A stretch of 18,908 nt of DNA from Streptococcus pseudopneumoniae ATCC BAA-960 = CCUG 49455 (GCF_002087075.1 NZ_MWSM01000049.1:1-18908); one strand, 5' to 3'; shown: positions 1 to 8,998, counted from the first letter of the stretch. Numbers and translations are program-made. Notes: a model not told the origin generated them from the letters alone.

Positions 1-15
1 ACGAGAAAAACTGGC

Positions 16-119
16 TTGAATCCATAATCAAAAAGCAAACTAGGAAGCTAGCCGTAAGCTGTACTTGAGTACGGTAAGGCGACGCTGACGTGGTTTGAAT
101 TTGATTTTCGAAGAGTATT
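16..119 (-). repeat. BOX element (boxA-boxC, no boxB)
   Basis: This is a pneumococcal BOX repeat read on the minus strand. BoxA begins near 119 (TACTCTTCGAAAATC) and includes the CGTCAGCGTCGCCTTACCGTA core. BoxC (GGCTAGCTTCCTAGTTTGC) lies near 31-54. No boxB module separates them. Both outer ends have diverged from the copies at 11302 and 17072, so the limits are approximate. It sits about 35 bp upstream of the tacF promoter. Confidence 0.85.
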
Positions 120-137
120 ACTGCCCTTCATTTCTTA

Positions 138-170
138 TTAGCTGACTTTATGATATAATGAAAAACGAGG
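138..170 (+). promoter_or_regulatory. Extended -10 promoter and RBS of tacF-licD1-licD2
   Basis: TATAAT at 154-159 is preceded by TG at 151-152, giving an extended -10 (TGATATAAT). The hexamer 17 bp upstream (131-136) is a poor -35, as is common with extended -10 promoters. GAGG at 167-170 is a Shine-Dalgarno 8 nt before the ATG at 179. No other promoter was seen before licD1 or licD2. Confidence 0.7.
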
Positions 171-178
171 TAAATTGA

Positions 179-1666
179 ATGAAAAGTATAAAATTAAATG
201 CTCTATCTTACATGGGAATTCGTGTCTTGAATATTATTTTTCCCATCTTAACTGGAACCTACGTCGCGCGTGTCTTGGACCGAACTGACTATGGTTACTT
301 CAACTCAGTCGACACTATTTTGTCATTTTTCTTACCCTTTGCGACTTATGGGGTCTATAACTACGGTTTACGAGCCATCAGTAATGTCAAGGATAACAAA
401 AAAGATCTGAATAGAACCTTCTCCAGTCTTTTTTATTTGTGCATAGCTTGTACAATTTTGACCACTGCGGTCTATATCCTAGCCTATCCTCTCTTCTTTA
501 CAGATAATCCAATCGTCAAAAAGGTCTACCTTGTTATGGGGATTCAACTCATTGCCCAGATTTTTTCAATCGAATGGGTCAATGAAGCTCTGGAAAATTA
601 TAGTTTTCTCTTTTACAAAACTGCCTTCATCCGTATCCTGATGCTGGTCTCTATTTTCCTGTTTGTCAAAAATGAACACGATATTGTTGTCTATACACTT
701 GTGATGAGTTTATCGACACTGATTAACTATCTGATTAGTTATTTTTGGATTAAAAGAGACATTAAGCTTGTTAAAATTCACATCAGTGATTTTAAACCGC
801 TCTTTCTCCCTCTGACAGCCATGTTGGTCTTTGCTAATGCCAATATGCTCTTCACTTTTTTGGATCGTCTCTTCCTCGTTAAAACAGGGATTGATGTCAA
901 CGTTAGTTACTACACCATAGCTCAACGAATTGTGACCGTTATTGCTGGTGTTGTAACAGGAGCTATCGGAGTGAGTGTGCCTCGTCTTAGTTACTATCTA
1001 GGAAAAGGCGATAAGGAAGCCTATGTTTCTCTGGTTAATAGAGGTAGTCGAATCTTTAACTTCTTTATCATTCCACTGAGCTTTGGACTCATGGTTTTAG
1101 GACCAAATGCCATCCTACTTTACGGTAGTGAAAAATATATCGGAGGTGGCATCTTGACCTCTCTCTTCGCTTTTCGTACGATTATCCTGGCCTTAGATAC
1201 CATTCTTGGTTCCCAAATTCTCTTTACCAATGGCTATGAAAAACGTATCACAGTCTATACAGTCTTTGCTGGGCTACTCAATTTGGGCTTAAATAGTCTC
1301 CTCTTTTTCAACCATATCGTGGCTCCTGAATACTACTTACTGACAACTATGTTATCAGAGGCCTCTCTACTTGTTTTCTATATCATTTTCATCCATAGAA
1401 AACAACTTATTCACTTGGGACATATCTTTAGCTATACTGTTCGATACTCTCTCTTTTCACTTTCTTTCGTAGGAATTTATTTCCTGATCAATTTCTTGTA
1501 TCCTGTGGATATGGTCATTAATTTGCCATTTTTGATGAATACTGGTTTGATTGTCTTGCTATCAGCTATCTCTTATATTGGTCTACTTGTCTTCACAAAA
1601 GATAGCATTTTCTATGAATTTTTAAACCATGTCCTAGCCTTAAAAAATAAATTCAAAAGATCATAG
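179..1666 (+). CDS. tacF: Teichoic-acid repeat-unit flippase TacF (Wzx/MATE-like)
   Basis: This 495-residue polytopic membrane protein of the polysaccharide-flippase (MOP/Wzx) superfamily has about 12-14 hydrophobic segments spread over its full length. The N-terminal pattern (ILTGTYVARVLDRTDYGYFN) is typical of Wzx-like transporters. I recognise it as pneumococcal TacF, proposed to move undecaprenyl-linked, choline-bearing teichoic-acid units across the membrane. Point changes in TacF are known to relieve the choline requirement, so it is thought to select decorated units. It is the first gene of an operon with two phosphocholine transferases, nine bases before licD1, which fits that role. 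The ATG at 179 has a clear RBS and the ORF is intact. The function comes from family knowledge; the sequence itself shows only a flippase-type membrane protein in a lic context. Confidence 0.9.
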   Translation: MKSIKLNALSYMGIRVLNIIFPILTGTYVARVLDRTDYGYFNSVDTILSFFLPFATYGVYNYGLRAISNVKDNKKDLNRTFSSLFYLCIACTILTTAVYILAYPLFFTDNPIVKKVYLVMGIQLIAQIFSIEWVNEALENYSFLFYKTAFIRILMLVSIFLFVKNEHDIVVYTLVMSLSTLINYLISYFWIKRDIKLVKIHISDFKPLFLPLTAMLVFANANMLFTFLDRLFLVKTGIDVNVSYYTIAQRIVTVIAGVVTGAIGVSVPRLSYYLGKGDKEAYVSLVNRGSRIFNFFIIPLSFGLMVLGPNAILLYGSEKYIGGGILTSLFAFRTIILALDTILGSQILFTNGYEKRITVYTVFAGLLNLGLNSLLFFNHIVAPEYYLLTTMLSEASLLVFYIIFIHRKQLIHLGHIFSYTVRYSLFSLSFVGIYFLINFLYPVDMVINLPFLMNTGLIVLLSAISYIGLLVFTKDSIFYEFLNHVLALKNKFKRS

Positions 1667-1675
1667 GAGTTTAAA

Positions 1676-2479
1676 ATGAAACAACTAACCATTGAAGATG
1701 CCAAACAAATTGAATTAGAAATTTTGGATTATATTGATACTCTCTGTAAAAAGCACAATATCAACTATATTATTAACTACGGTACTCTGATTGGGGCGGT
1801 TCGACATCAAGGCTTTATTCCTTGGGACGACGATATTGATCTGTCCATGCCTAGAGAAGACTACCAACGATTTATTAACATTTTTCAAAAGGAAAAAAGC
1901 AAGTATAAGCTCCTTTCCTTAGAAACTGATAAGAACTACTTTAACAACTTTATCAAGATAACCGACAGTACGACTAAAATTATTGATACTCGAAATACAA
2001 AAACCTATGAGTCTGGTATCTTTATCGATATTTTCCCTATAGATCGCTTTGATGATCCTAAGGTCATTGATACTTGTTATAAACTGGAAAGCTTCAAACT
2101 GCTGTCTTTCAGTAAACATAAAAATATTGTCTATAAGGATAGCCTTTTAAAAGATTGGATACGAACAGCCTTTTGGTTGCTCCTTCGACCGGTTTCTCCT
2201 CGTTATTTCGCACATAAAATCGAGAAAGAAATTCAAAAATATAGTCGTGAAAATGGTCAGTATATGGCTTTTATCCCTTCTAAATTTAAGGAAAAGGAAG
2301 TCTTCCCAAGTGGTACCTTCGATAAAATAATTGATTTACCCTTTGAAAATTTAAGCCTTCCAGCACCTGAAAAATTTGATACTATTTTGACACAATTTTA
2401 TGGAGATTATATGACCCTACCACCAGCAGAAAAACGCTTCTACAGTCATGAATTTCACGCTTATAAATTGGAGGATTAG
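1676..2479 (+). CDS. licD1: Phosphocholine transferase LicD1
   Basis: This 267-residue LicD-family protein (nucleotidyltransferase-like fold) is expected to transfer phosphocholine from CDP-choline to GalNAc residues of teichoic-acid precursors on the cytoplasmic face of the membrane. The diagnostic features are GTLIGAVRH at residues 36-44, the acidic metal-binding cluster PWDDDID at 49-55, and FIDIFPIDR at 116-124. The ATG follows TAGGAG, where the tacF stop overlaps the Shine-Dalgarno, so translation is probably coupled. It is a clear paralogue of the next gene, with the acidic cluster at the same residue numbers. Pneumococcal LicD1 and LicD2 are reported to decorate different GalNAc positions. 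Assigning this one as LicD1 rests on gene order and recalled sequence. Confidence 0.92.
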   Translation: MKQLTIEDAKQIELEILDYIDTLCKKHNINYIINYGTLIGAVRHQGFIPWDDDIDLSMPREDYQRFINIFQKEKSKYKLLSLETDKNYFNNFIKITDSTTKIIDTRNTKTYESGIFIDIFPIDRFDDPKVIDTCYKLESFKLLSFSKHKNIVYKDSLLKDWIRTAFWLLLRPVSPRYFAHKIEKEIQKYSRENGQYMAFIPSKFKEKEVFPSGTFDKIIDLPFENLSLPAPEKFDTILTQFYGDYMTLPPAEKRFYSHEFHAYKLED

Positions 2480-2480
2480 G

Positions 2481-3290
2481 ATGCAATATTTAGAAAAAAA
2501 AGAAATTAAAGAAATTCAACTAGCTCTGCTAGACTATATTGATGAGACTTGTAAGAAACATGATATTCCTTATTTTCTCAGTTATGGAACCATGCTTGGA
2601 GCCATCCGCCACAAAGGTATGATTCCTTGGGATGATGATATTGATATTTCCCTTTATCGTGAGGATTATGAGCGTTTACTGAAGATTATTGAAGAAGAAA
2701 ATCACCCTCGCTACAAGGTTCTTTCCTACGATACATCTTCTTGGTACTTCCATAATTTCGCATCGATTTTGGACACTTCTACTGTTATAGAAGACCATGT
2801 TAAGTACAAGCGTCATGATACCAGCCTTTTCATCGATGTCTTCCCAATTGATCGATTTACAGACTTGAGCATTGTCGACAAGAGCTATAAGTATGTGGCT
2901 CTTCGTCAACTAGCTTATATCAAAAAATCACGAGCAGTTCACGGTGATAGCAAATTAAAAGATTTTCTTAGATTATGTAGCTGGTATGCCCTCCGAGTGG
3001 TCAATCCCCGTTACTTTTACAAGAAAATTGATCAGCTAGTCAAAAATGCTACAACCAACTCTCCTCAATATGAAGGAGGAATTGGGATCGGTAAGGAAGG
3101 GATGAAAGAAATCTTCCCAGTTGATACCTTTAAAGAACTGATTTTGACTGAGTTTGAAGGTCGTATGTTGCCCGTCCCTAAAAAATATGATCAATTTTTA
3201 ACCCAGATGTATGGGGATTATATGACACCACCATCAAAGGAAATGCAAGAATGGTATAGTCATAGTATTAAAGCTTATCGCAAAAACTGA
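2481..3290 (+). CDS. licD2: Phosphocholine transferase LicD2
   Basis: This 269-residue LicD-family protein is paralogous to the preceding gene over its full length. It has GTMLGAIRH at residues 36-44, PWDDDID at 49-55 and LFIDVFPIDRF at 116-126. An ATG 33 bases upstream would extend it to 280 residues inside licD1. I chose the ATG at 2481 because GGAGG at the very end of licD1 lies 7 bases before it and because the two LicD N-termini then align. Only one base separates it from the licD1 stop, so the two are probably translationally coupled. The expected role is addition of the second phosphocholine to the teichoic-acid repeat. It is the last gene of the operon and is followed by a palindromic terminator repeat. 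Confidence 0.92.
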   Translation: MQYLEKKEIKEIQLALLDYIDETCKKHDIPYFLSYGTMLGAIRHKGMIPWDDDIDISLYREDYERLLKIIEEENHPRYKVLSYDTSSWYFHNFASILDTSTVIEDHVKYKRHDTSLFIDVFPIDRFTDLSIVDKSYKYVALRQLAYIKKSRAVHGDSKLKDFLRLCSWYALRVVNPRYFYKKIDQLVKNATTNSPQYEGGIGIGKEGMKEIFPVDTFKELILTEFEGRMLPVPKKYDQFLTQMYGDYMTPPSKEMQEWYSHSIKAYRKN

Positions 3291-3320
3291 TTGAGGGCAA
3301 TTATACAAAGTATTGAGTGA

Positions 3321-3450
3321 GACTTGGAAAAAACTCAATTGCAGGAAAAAATGAAGTAAGTCCCCCACAACAAAACGCATAATATCAAGGTTTTCATTCA
3401 ACACCTGATATTATGCGTTTTCCTTATCTTCTTAAAGATTTTTTGTCCAA
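3321..3450. repeat. MITE-like palindromic repeat, copy 1
   Basis: The segment is an imperfect inverted repeat around a strong central palindrome. Its flanks (CTTGGAAAAAACTC near 3323-3337 and the complement of GTTGGACAAAAAATC near 3437-3451) also resemble each other in inverted orientation. A second copy occurs at about 13095-13218, similar both in the palindrome and in its flanks. The limits are approximate. I cannot assign it with confidence to the known pneumococcal families RUP or SPRITE. Confidence 0.6.
3372..3421. terminator. Bidirectional terminator between licD2 and carB
   Basis: Perfect 16-base arms, AAAACGCATAATATCA at 3372-3387 and its complement at 3406-3421, enclose an 18-base loop. 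Each strand ends in a T run. It lies between two convergent operons and would terminate both. Confidence 0.8.
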
Positions 3451-3464
3451 CTTATTTTCCTATT

Positions 3465-3570
3465 TATACTCTTCGAAAATCTCTTCAAACCGTGTCAGCT
3501 TAACCTTGCCGTACTCAAGTACAGCCTGCGGCTAGCTTCCTAGTTTGCTCTTTGATTTTCATTGGGTATT
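3465..3570 (+). repeat. BOX element (boxA-boxC, no boxB)
   Basis: BoxA begins at 3465 (TATACTCTTCGAAAATC) and boxC runs to TGATTTTCATTGGGTATT at 3570. Several boxA bases differ from the copies at 11302 and 17072. The right end overlaps the first two plus-strand bases of the complement of the carB stop codon (3569-3571), so the BOX abuts or overlaps that stop codon. Confidence 0.9.
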
Positions 3571-6500
3571 AAATAGCTTCTGTAACAAAACTACGGCTTT
3601 CCAATACTTTGAGCATGGCGTTAGCTGTATCTATGGCTGTGAAGAGGGGCACCCCGTGTTCAATAGCTGAACGGCGGATTTGCTCACCATCTTCGTCAGC
3701 AGTTCGTTTGGTTCCAACTGTATTAATGATAGCTTGGATTCTTCCTTTACGAACAAAGCTTGGAATATCCTTATCGTCATCACCAATCTTACCAACAGGT
3801 TGGGATTGCAATCCATGACTGGCAAAGAAGGCTGCTGTCCCTTCTGTCGCAAGGATTCCATAGCCAATATTTTGGAAACGACGAGCCAAGTCCAAGGCTT
3901 CTTCTTTGGCATCATCAGCGATGGTAAATACAACGTTACCAAAAGTTGGCAAGTGTAAGTAAGAAGCTTCAAAAGCCTTATAGAGAGCTTTTTCTAAAGT
4001 CGTATCAGAACCCATAACTTCCCCTGTTGACTTCATTTCAGGACCAAGTAAGCTGTCTACCTTAGCTAGTTTGGTAAAGGAGAAGACAGGTGCCTTGATA
4101 TGAACGCGGGTACTTTCAGGGTAAAGTCCATCTTGGTAGCCAAGTTCTTCAAGTTTTTGACCAAGAATGAGCTTGGTTGCTACTTGAGCCATAGGGATAT
4201 TGGTTACCTTAGAAAGGAATGGCACCGTACGGCTAGCACGTGGATTGACCTCAATAACGTAGACTTTTTCATCCTTGATGACAAACTGAATGTTCATCAT
4301 ACCAAGACAGTTAAGGCCGATTGCTAAGCGTTTAGTATAGTCTGCGATTGTTTCTTGCACCTTTTGCGACAAGGTTTGTGGTGGGTAAACGGCCATTGAG
4401 TCACCTGAGTGGACACCGGCACGTTCGATATGCTCCATGATACCAGGAATGAGGACATTTTCCCCGTCTGAAATGGCATCAACTTCACACTCTTGTCCGA
4501 CGATATAAGAGTCAACAAGGACTGGATGGTCAGGACTAGCCTTAACCGCTGTACGCATGTAAGAACGAAGATCTTCTTCGTTTTCAACGATTTCCATGGC
4601 ACGTCCACCAAGTACATAAGATGGGCGGACAAGAACTGGGAAGCCAATCTTGCGAGCTGCAAGAGCTGCTTCTTCTTCATTGGTAGCCGTTTGTCCTGGT
4701 GGCTGTGGAATATCCAATTCTTTAAGAGCTTGCTCGAAGAGGTCACGGTCTTCGGCACGGTCTAGGTCAGCAACCTGTGTACCAAGGATGGTCACACCTG
4801 CTTTTGCCAATGGCTCCGCAAGGTTGATGGCTGTTTGACCACCGAACTGAACAATAACTCCTTTTGGTTGCTCCAAGTCGATGACATTCATAACATCTTC
4901 GAATGTCAATGGCTCAAAGTAAAGCTTGTCTGATACAGAGAAGTCTGTTGAAACGGTCTCTGGATTTGAATTCATGATGATGGCTTCATAGCCAGCCGCC
5001 TGAATAGCCTTAACTGAATGAACAGTTGCGTAGTCAAACTCGACCCCTTGACCGATACGGATTGGACCAGAACCTAGAACTAGAACGGATTCCTTATCAG
5101 ACTTGATAGACTCGTTTTCCCAACCATAGGTTGAATAGAAGTATGGTGTTTCAGAGTCAAACTCTGCCGCACAAGTATCGACCATCTTGTAGACTGGGAC
5201 AATCTTATTTTCTAAACGAAGTTGGCGAACTTGGTCAGCTGTCGTTTCCCAAAGTTCAGCAATCTTACGGTCTGAAAATCCATTGAGTTTGGCAGTTTTC
5301 AAAACGTCTAAATCTTGTGGATGAGCGCCCAATTCTTGCTCAATTTCAAAGATATGCAAGAGTTTATCAAGATAGAAGATATCAATCTTAGTCAATTCAG
5401 CAATTTCTTCTGGTGTATAACCGCGGCGAATGGCTTCTGATACATAGAAGAGACGGTCATCCTGGGCTTTGACTACTTTTTCAATCAAGGCATCATCAGA
5501 AACTGATGCAAGTTCAGGCATTTCATTGTGGTGCACCCCAATTTCAAGGGAACGACAAGCTTTAAGGAGAGATTCCTCGATGTTACGACCAATTGCCATG
5601 ACTTCTCCAGTCGCCTTCATCTGAGTACCAAGACGGCGCTCACCCTTTTCAAACTTGTCAAATGGGAAACGTGGAATCTTGGCAACAACGTAGTCAAGGG
5701 CTGGCTCAAACATGGCATAGGTTGAACCCGTGACTGGGTTAATAACCTCATCCAAGGTCAAACCGACGGCAATCTTAGCAGCCAATTTGGCAATTGGGTA
5801 ACCTGTCGCCTTAGAAGCAAGGGCTGACGAACGCGATACACGAGGGTTTACTTCGATGACATAGTACTTGAAGCTGTGGGGATCAAGGGCTAGCTGAACG
5901 TTACATCCCCCTTCAATCTTGAGGGCACGAATGATGCTCAAGCTCGCGTCACGTAGCATTTGGTTTTCATAGTCTGACATGGTTTGCGCAGGAGCAAATA
6001 CGATGGAATCCCCTGTGTGAATCCCAACTGGGTCAAAGTTTTCCATGTTACAAACAACCAAAGCATTGTCAGCTGAGTCACGCATGACTTCGTATTCGAT
6101 TTCCTTGAAGCCAGCAATCGAACGCTCAATCAAACATTGGGTGACAGGTGACAATTTCAACCCATTTTCAGCGATTTCACGCAATTCTTCCTCGTTGGCA
6201 CACATACCACCACCAGTACCACCAAGGGTAAAGGCTGGACGAACGATAACTGGGTAACCAATTGTCGCTGCAAAGGCAACTGCTTCTTCGACTGTGTTGA
6301 CAATTTCAGATTCTGGAATTGGTTGGTTGAGCTCTTCCATCAATTGTTTAAAGAGGTCACGATCCTCCGCTTGGTCAATAGCAGATAATTTAGTTCCCAG
6401 AAGCTCAACACCAAGCTCATCAAGGATACCATTTTTAGACAATTCCATGGCCATATTAAGACCAGTTTGCCCACCGAGTGTTGGTAGCAAGGCATCTGGA

Positions 6501-6745
6501 CGTTCCTTACGAAGAATACGAGTCACAAACTCAAGTGTAATCGGTTCAATATAAACCTTGTCCGCAATCTCCTTGTCCGTCATGATGGTTGCAGGGTTTG
6601 AATTAACCAAAACCACCTCATAACCTTCCTCTTTCAAAGACAAGCAAGCCTGGGTCCCAGCGTAGTCAAACTCAGCAGCTTGACCAATAATAATCGGACC
6701 AGAACCAATCACCATAATTTTTTGAATATCAGTACGTTTAGGCAT
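3569..6745 (-). CDS. carB: Carbamoyl-phosphate synthase, large subunit
   Basis: This 1058-residue protein has the usual length and organisation of the large subunit. It has two homologous ATP-grasp halves, each opening with a GSGPIxIGQ motif (near residues 13 and 560) and each containing VNPRxSR. The C-terminal MGS-like allosteric domain contains [13 protein letters not shown]. It makes carbamoyl phosphate from bicarbonate, ATP and the ammonia released by CarA, feeding pyrimidine and arginine synthesis. It is last in pyrR-pyrB-carA-carB. The ATG at 6745 is forced, since an in-frame TAA lies two codons upstream. No convincing Shine-Dalgarno precedes it, which is odd for this operon. A 200-nt structured gap separates it from carA. 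Confidence 0.97.
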   Translation of the reverse strand: MPKRTDIQKIMVIGSGPIIIGQAAEFDYAGTQACLSLKEEGYEVVLVNSNPATIMTDKEIADKVYIEPITLEFVTRILRKERPDALLPTLGGQTGLNMAMELSKNGILDELGVELLGTKLSAIDQAEDRDLFKQLMEELNQPIPESEIVNTVEEAVAFAATIGYPVIVRPAFTLGGTGGGMCANEEELREIAENGLKLSPVTQCLIERSIAGFKEIEYEVMRDSADNALVVCNMENFDPVGIHTGDSIVFAPAQTMSDYENQMLRDASLSIIRALKIEGGCNVQLALDPHSFKYYVIEVNPRVSRSSALASKATGYPIAKLAAKIAVGLTLDEVINPVTGSTYAMFEPALDYVVAKIPRFPFDKFEKGERRLGTQMKATGEVMAIGRNIEESLLKACRSLEIGVHHNEMPELASVSDDALIEKVVKAQDDRLFYVSEAIRRGYTPEEIAELTKIDIFYLDKLLHIFEIEQELGAHPQDLDVLKTAKLNGFSDRKIAELWETTADQVRQLRLENKIVPVYKMVDTCAAEFDSETPYFYSTYGWENESIKSDKESVLVLGSGPIRIGQGVEFDYATVHSVKAIQAAGYEAIIMNSNPETVSTDFSVSDKLYFEPLTFEDVMNVIDLEQPKGVIVQFGGQTAINLAEPLAKAGVTILGTQVADLDRAEDRDLFEQALKELDIPQPPGQTATNEEEAALAARKIGFPVLVRPSYVLGGRAMEIVENEEDLRSYMRTAVKASPDHPVLVDSYIVGQECEVDAISDGENVLIPGIMEHIERAGVHSGDSMAVYPPQTLSQKVQETIADYTKRLAIGLNCLGMMNIQFVIKDEKVYVIEVNPRASRTVPFLSKVTNIPMAQVATKLILGQKLEELGYQDGLYPESTRVHIKAPVFSFTKLAKVDSLLGPEMKSTGEVMGSDTTLEKALYKAFEASYLHLPTFGNVVFTIADDAKEEALDLARRFQNIGYGILATEGTAAFFASHGLQSQPVGKIGDDDKDIPSFVRKGRIQAIINTVGTKRTADEDGEQIRRSAIEHGVPLFTAIDTANAMLKVLESRSFVTEAI

Positions 6746-6945
6746 AGTTTATGATACAAAGCCCGTAAAGAACACAGTGAAAATAGGAAACTCGGTGCAG
6801 ACGCCTTCAGCGTCAAGACGATGTTTATCTTTTTCACACAGTTCTTAGGGCGTGTTCACTTCCGCGAACAATGTATCTTCTCCTTTCTATTCGTCGCCTC
6901 ACAGGGCGACATTAAATAAATTCTCCGACGAGCTTTTACTCGTTC
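6746..6945 (-). promoter_or_regulatory. Structured carA-carB intercistronic region
   Basis: This 200-nt gap contains several inverted repeats on the transcribed strand. They are ACGAG/CTCGT just after carA (6928-6943), a PyrR-like hairpin (6893-6910), GACGC/GCGTC (6801-6815), and a long-range pairing of AAGAAC..GTGAAAA (6829-6846) with its near complement (6770-6785). A strong Shine-Dalgarno (AAAGGAG, 6880-6886) precedes a nine-codon frame that starts with TTG at 6871 and ends with TAA at 6845. It does not precede carB. I see no classical terminator with a long U run. Confidence 0.45.
6893..6910 (-). promoter_or_regulatory. Candidate PyrR-binding RNA hairpin before carB
   Basis: The RNA GUCGCCCUGUGAGGCGAC can fold as a GUCG/CGAC stem, one bulged C, CC/GG, and the loop UGUGA. 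It matches the PyrR recognition core CCNGNGAGG. The architecture is identical to the leaders of pyrR and uraA in this window. That it acts as a third, internal control point is inference. Confidence 0.5.
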
Positions 6946-8025
6946 TTAGTTTGATTGTTTAAAAGCTTCCATCATCTCGATAAACTCGTCGAATAGGTAG
7001 CTTGCGTCGTGTGGACCAGGTGCTGCGTCTGGGTGGTATTGAACAGAGAAAGCAGGTTGGTATCTGTGACGCACACCTTCAACTGACTTGTCATTGATTT
7101 CTTCGTGGGTGATAATCAAGTGCTCTGGCAAATCCTCACGGCTAACTGCATAACCATGGTTTTGACTTGTAAAATCCACACGTCCTGTAGCAATTTCACG
7201 TACCGCGTGGTTAAATCCACGGTGACCAAACTTCATCTTGTAAGTCTTTGCTCCGTTTGCCATTGCAAAGAGTTGATGCCCCATACAAATACCAAAGATT
7301 GGAATCTTTCCTTGCACGCCTCGAATCATATCGAGTGCCTGTGGAACATCTTCTGGGTTACCTGGACCGTTTGACAACATCACTCCGTCAGGATTGAGAT
7401 GGAGAATTTCTTCAGCCGTTGTCGAATAAGGAACAACCGTCACGTTACAATTACGCTTAGAAAGTTCACGTAGAATTGAGTGCTTGAGACCAAAGTCCAC
7501 TAGCACCACGCTCAAACCAACTCCTGGAGCTGGATAGGATGTTTTAGTAGAAACCTGTTTGATATTGTCTGTCGGCAAGACTGTTGCTTGGAGCTGGTCC
7601 GTCACATGGTCCATACTGTCCCCAACATGGGTCAAGGTTGCACGCATGGTACCATGCTTACGAATAATCTTGGTAAGAGCACGCGTATCAATCCCTGAAA
7701 TACCCGGAATTTTCTTGGCTTTCAAAAATTCATCCAAGGTCATTTGGTTGCGCCAGTTACTAGCTCTACGTGCTTCTTCGAAAACAACAACTCCCTTACA
7801 AGTTGGAATAATGGATTCGTAATCATCACGGTTAATTCCATAATTTCCCACCAAAGGATAAGTAAAGGTCAAGATTTGTCCATTATAAGACTGGTCTGTA
7901 ATGGATTCTTGGTAGCCGGTCATCCCTGTATTAAAGACAATTTCACCAGTTACATCAATATCTGCTCCGAAGGCCTTACCTTCAAAAACTGTGCCATCTT
8001 CTAATACTAGAAGTCTTTTTATCAT
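6946..8025 (-). CDS. carA: Carbamoyl-phosphate synthase, small (glutaminase) subunit
   Basis: This 359-residue protein hydrolyses glutamine and channels ammonia to CarB. It has the CarA-specific N-terminal domain ([15 protein letters not shown], near 26-40) and a class I glutamine amidotransferase domain from about residue 172. The nucleophile is C247 in FGICMGHQ and the catalytic histidine is H331 in [12 protein letters not shown]. At the position normally occupied by the triad glutamate (HPE), this protein has aspartate, D333. The ATG at 8025 follows GAGAGGTG, a good RBS. The gap to pyrB is 49 bases and contains a short hairpin. The rest of the protein is normal in length and motifs, so it is probably functional. 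Confidence 0.96.
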   Translation of the reverse strand: MIKRLLVLEDGTVFEGKAFGADIDVTGEIVFNTGMTGYQESITDQSYNGQILTFTYPLVGNYGINRDDYESIIPTCKGVVVFEEARRASNWRNQMTLDEFLKAKKIPGISGIDTRALTKIIRKHGTMRATLTHVGDSMDHVTDQLQATVLPTDNIKQVSTKTSYPAPGVGLSVVLVDFGLKHSILRELSKRNCNVTVVPYSTTAEEILHLNPDGVMLSNGPGNPEDVPQALDMIRGVQGKIPIFGICMGHQLFAMANGAKTYKMKFGHRGFNHAVREIATGRVDFTSQNHGYAVSREDLPEHLIITHEEINDKSVEGVRHRYQPAFSVQYHPDAAPGPHDASYLFDEFIEMMEAFKQSN

Positions 8026-8044
8026 ATTTTCACCTCTCGTGGAC

Positions 8045-8060
8045 GCTCACTGGCGTCTTT
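8045..8060 (-). promoter_or_regulatory. Degenerate PyrR-like hairpin before carA
   Basis: The pyrB-carA gap can form an RNA stem GACGC/GCGUC with the loop CAGUGA. The core CCAGUGAGC differs by one base from the PyrR consensus CCNGNGAGG. It could be a relic, a weak site or a coincidental hairpin. Confidence 0.3.
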
Positions 8061-8074
8061 TAACGTCTTGTGTT

Positions 8075-8998
8075 TTAGTTGGCATTTCTACTCGCCAGTA
8101 CGGATTCTAAGATTGCCATTCGAACAAAGACACCATTGGTCATTTGTTGGGCAATCCGTGATTTTGGTGCTTCAACCAAGTAATCTGCGATTTCTACATC
8201 ACGATTGACTGGAGCTGGGTGCATGAGGATTGCTGTTTCTTTCAAACGGTCATAACGTTCTTGAGTCAAGCCATGTTGGGCATGGTAGTCTTCTTTTGAA
8301 AAGACAGCTCCACTATTATGGCGTTCATGTTGCACACGGAGAAACATCATAACATCCACCTGATCAATGATTTCATCAATGGCTACAAACTGTCCATAGT
8401 CTGCAAACTCTTGACTTCTCCATTCCTCAGGTCCAGCAAAGTAAAGTTCAGCTCCCAAGCGTTTCAAAATCTGCATATTGGATTTGGCAACGCGTGAGTG
8501 GTCCAAGTCACCTGCAATCGCAACCTTGAGACCCTCAAAGTGGCCAAATTCCTCATAAATAGTCATCAAATCAAGCAAGCTCTGGCTAGGATGTTGTCCC
8601 GAACCATCTCCACCATTGATGATGGAAGTCGTAATCGTGGGACTAGCAATTAACTCTCTATAGTAGTCAACCTCAGGGTGGCGAATCACACAGACATCCA
8701 CTCCTAAAGCAGACAGAGTCAAAATGGTATCATAAAGTGTCTCACCCTTATTGACTGAACTAGTCTTCACATCAAAGTCAAGTCGTTCCAGCCCCAGTTT
8801 AATCTCTGCCACTTCAAAGGACTTATGCGTCCGTGTAGAATCCTCAAAGAAAAGATTGGAAACAATCGGGTGGTTTTCATAAGGAAGCTGAGCTCCGTTT
8901 TTAAACTCAATCCCTCGTTTGATCAATTTCATGACTTGATCGACAGTGAGGTCTTCCATGGACACCACATGGTTCAATGCTTGTTGATTTTCTGACAT
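8075..8998 (-). CDS. pyrB: Aspartate carbamoyltransferase, catalytic chain
   Basis: This 307-residue catalytic subunit forms carbamoyl aspartate from carbamoyl phosphate and aspartate, the committed step of pyrimidine synthesis. It shows the carbamoyl-phosphate loop STRTHKS at residues 54-60, SVNKGET at 81-87, HPSQ at 136-139, and [12 protein letters not shown] in the C-terminal half. No regulatory chain (pyrI) is nearby, as expected in Gram-positive bacteria. A GTG six bases upstream (9004) is in frame, but I prefer the ATG at 8998. AAAGGAG then sits 5 bases away, whereas the GTG overlaps the Shine-Dalgarno. It follows pyrR by 18 bases and shares the PyrR-controlled transcript. Confidence 0.97.
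   Translation of the reverse strand: MSENQQALNHVVSMEDLTVDQVMKLIKRGIEFKNGAQLPYENHPIVSNLFFEDSTRTHKSFEVAEIKLGLERLDFDVKTSSVNKGETLYDTILTLSALGVDVCVIRHPEVDYYRELIASPTITTSIINGGDGSGQHPSQSLLDLMTIYEEFGHFEGLKVAIAGDLDHSRVAKSNMQILKRLGAELYFAGPEEWRSQEFADYGQFVAIDEIIDQVDVMMFLRVQHERHNSGAVFSKEDYHAQHGLTQERYDRLKETAILMHPAPVNRDVEIADYLVEAPKSRIAQQMTNGVFVRMAILESVLASRNAN

Noticed and set aside
3631..6554. Many open frames of 60-140 codons opposite or out of frame with carB
   Set aside because: All lie inside the conserved carB gene, lack RBSs and resemble no protein family; they are shadows of the codon bias.
8040..8064. Plus-strand hairpin followed by TTTT in the pyrB-carA gap, looking like a terminator
   Set aside because: It would end an antisense transcript for which there is no gene or promoter; the minus-strand version lacks a U run, so I listed it only as a degenerate PyrR-like loop.
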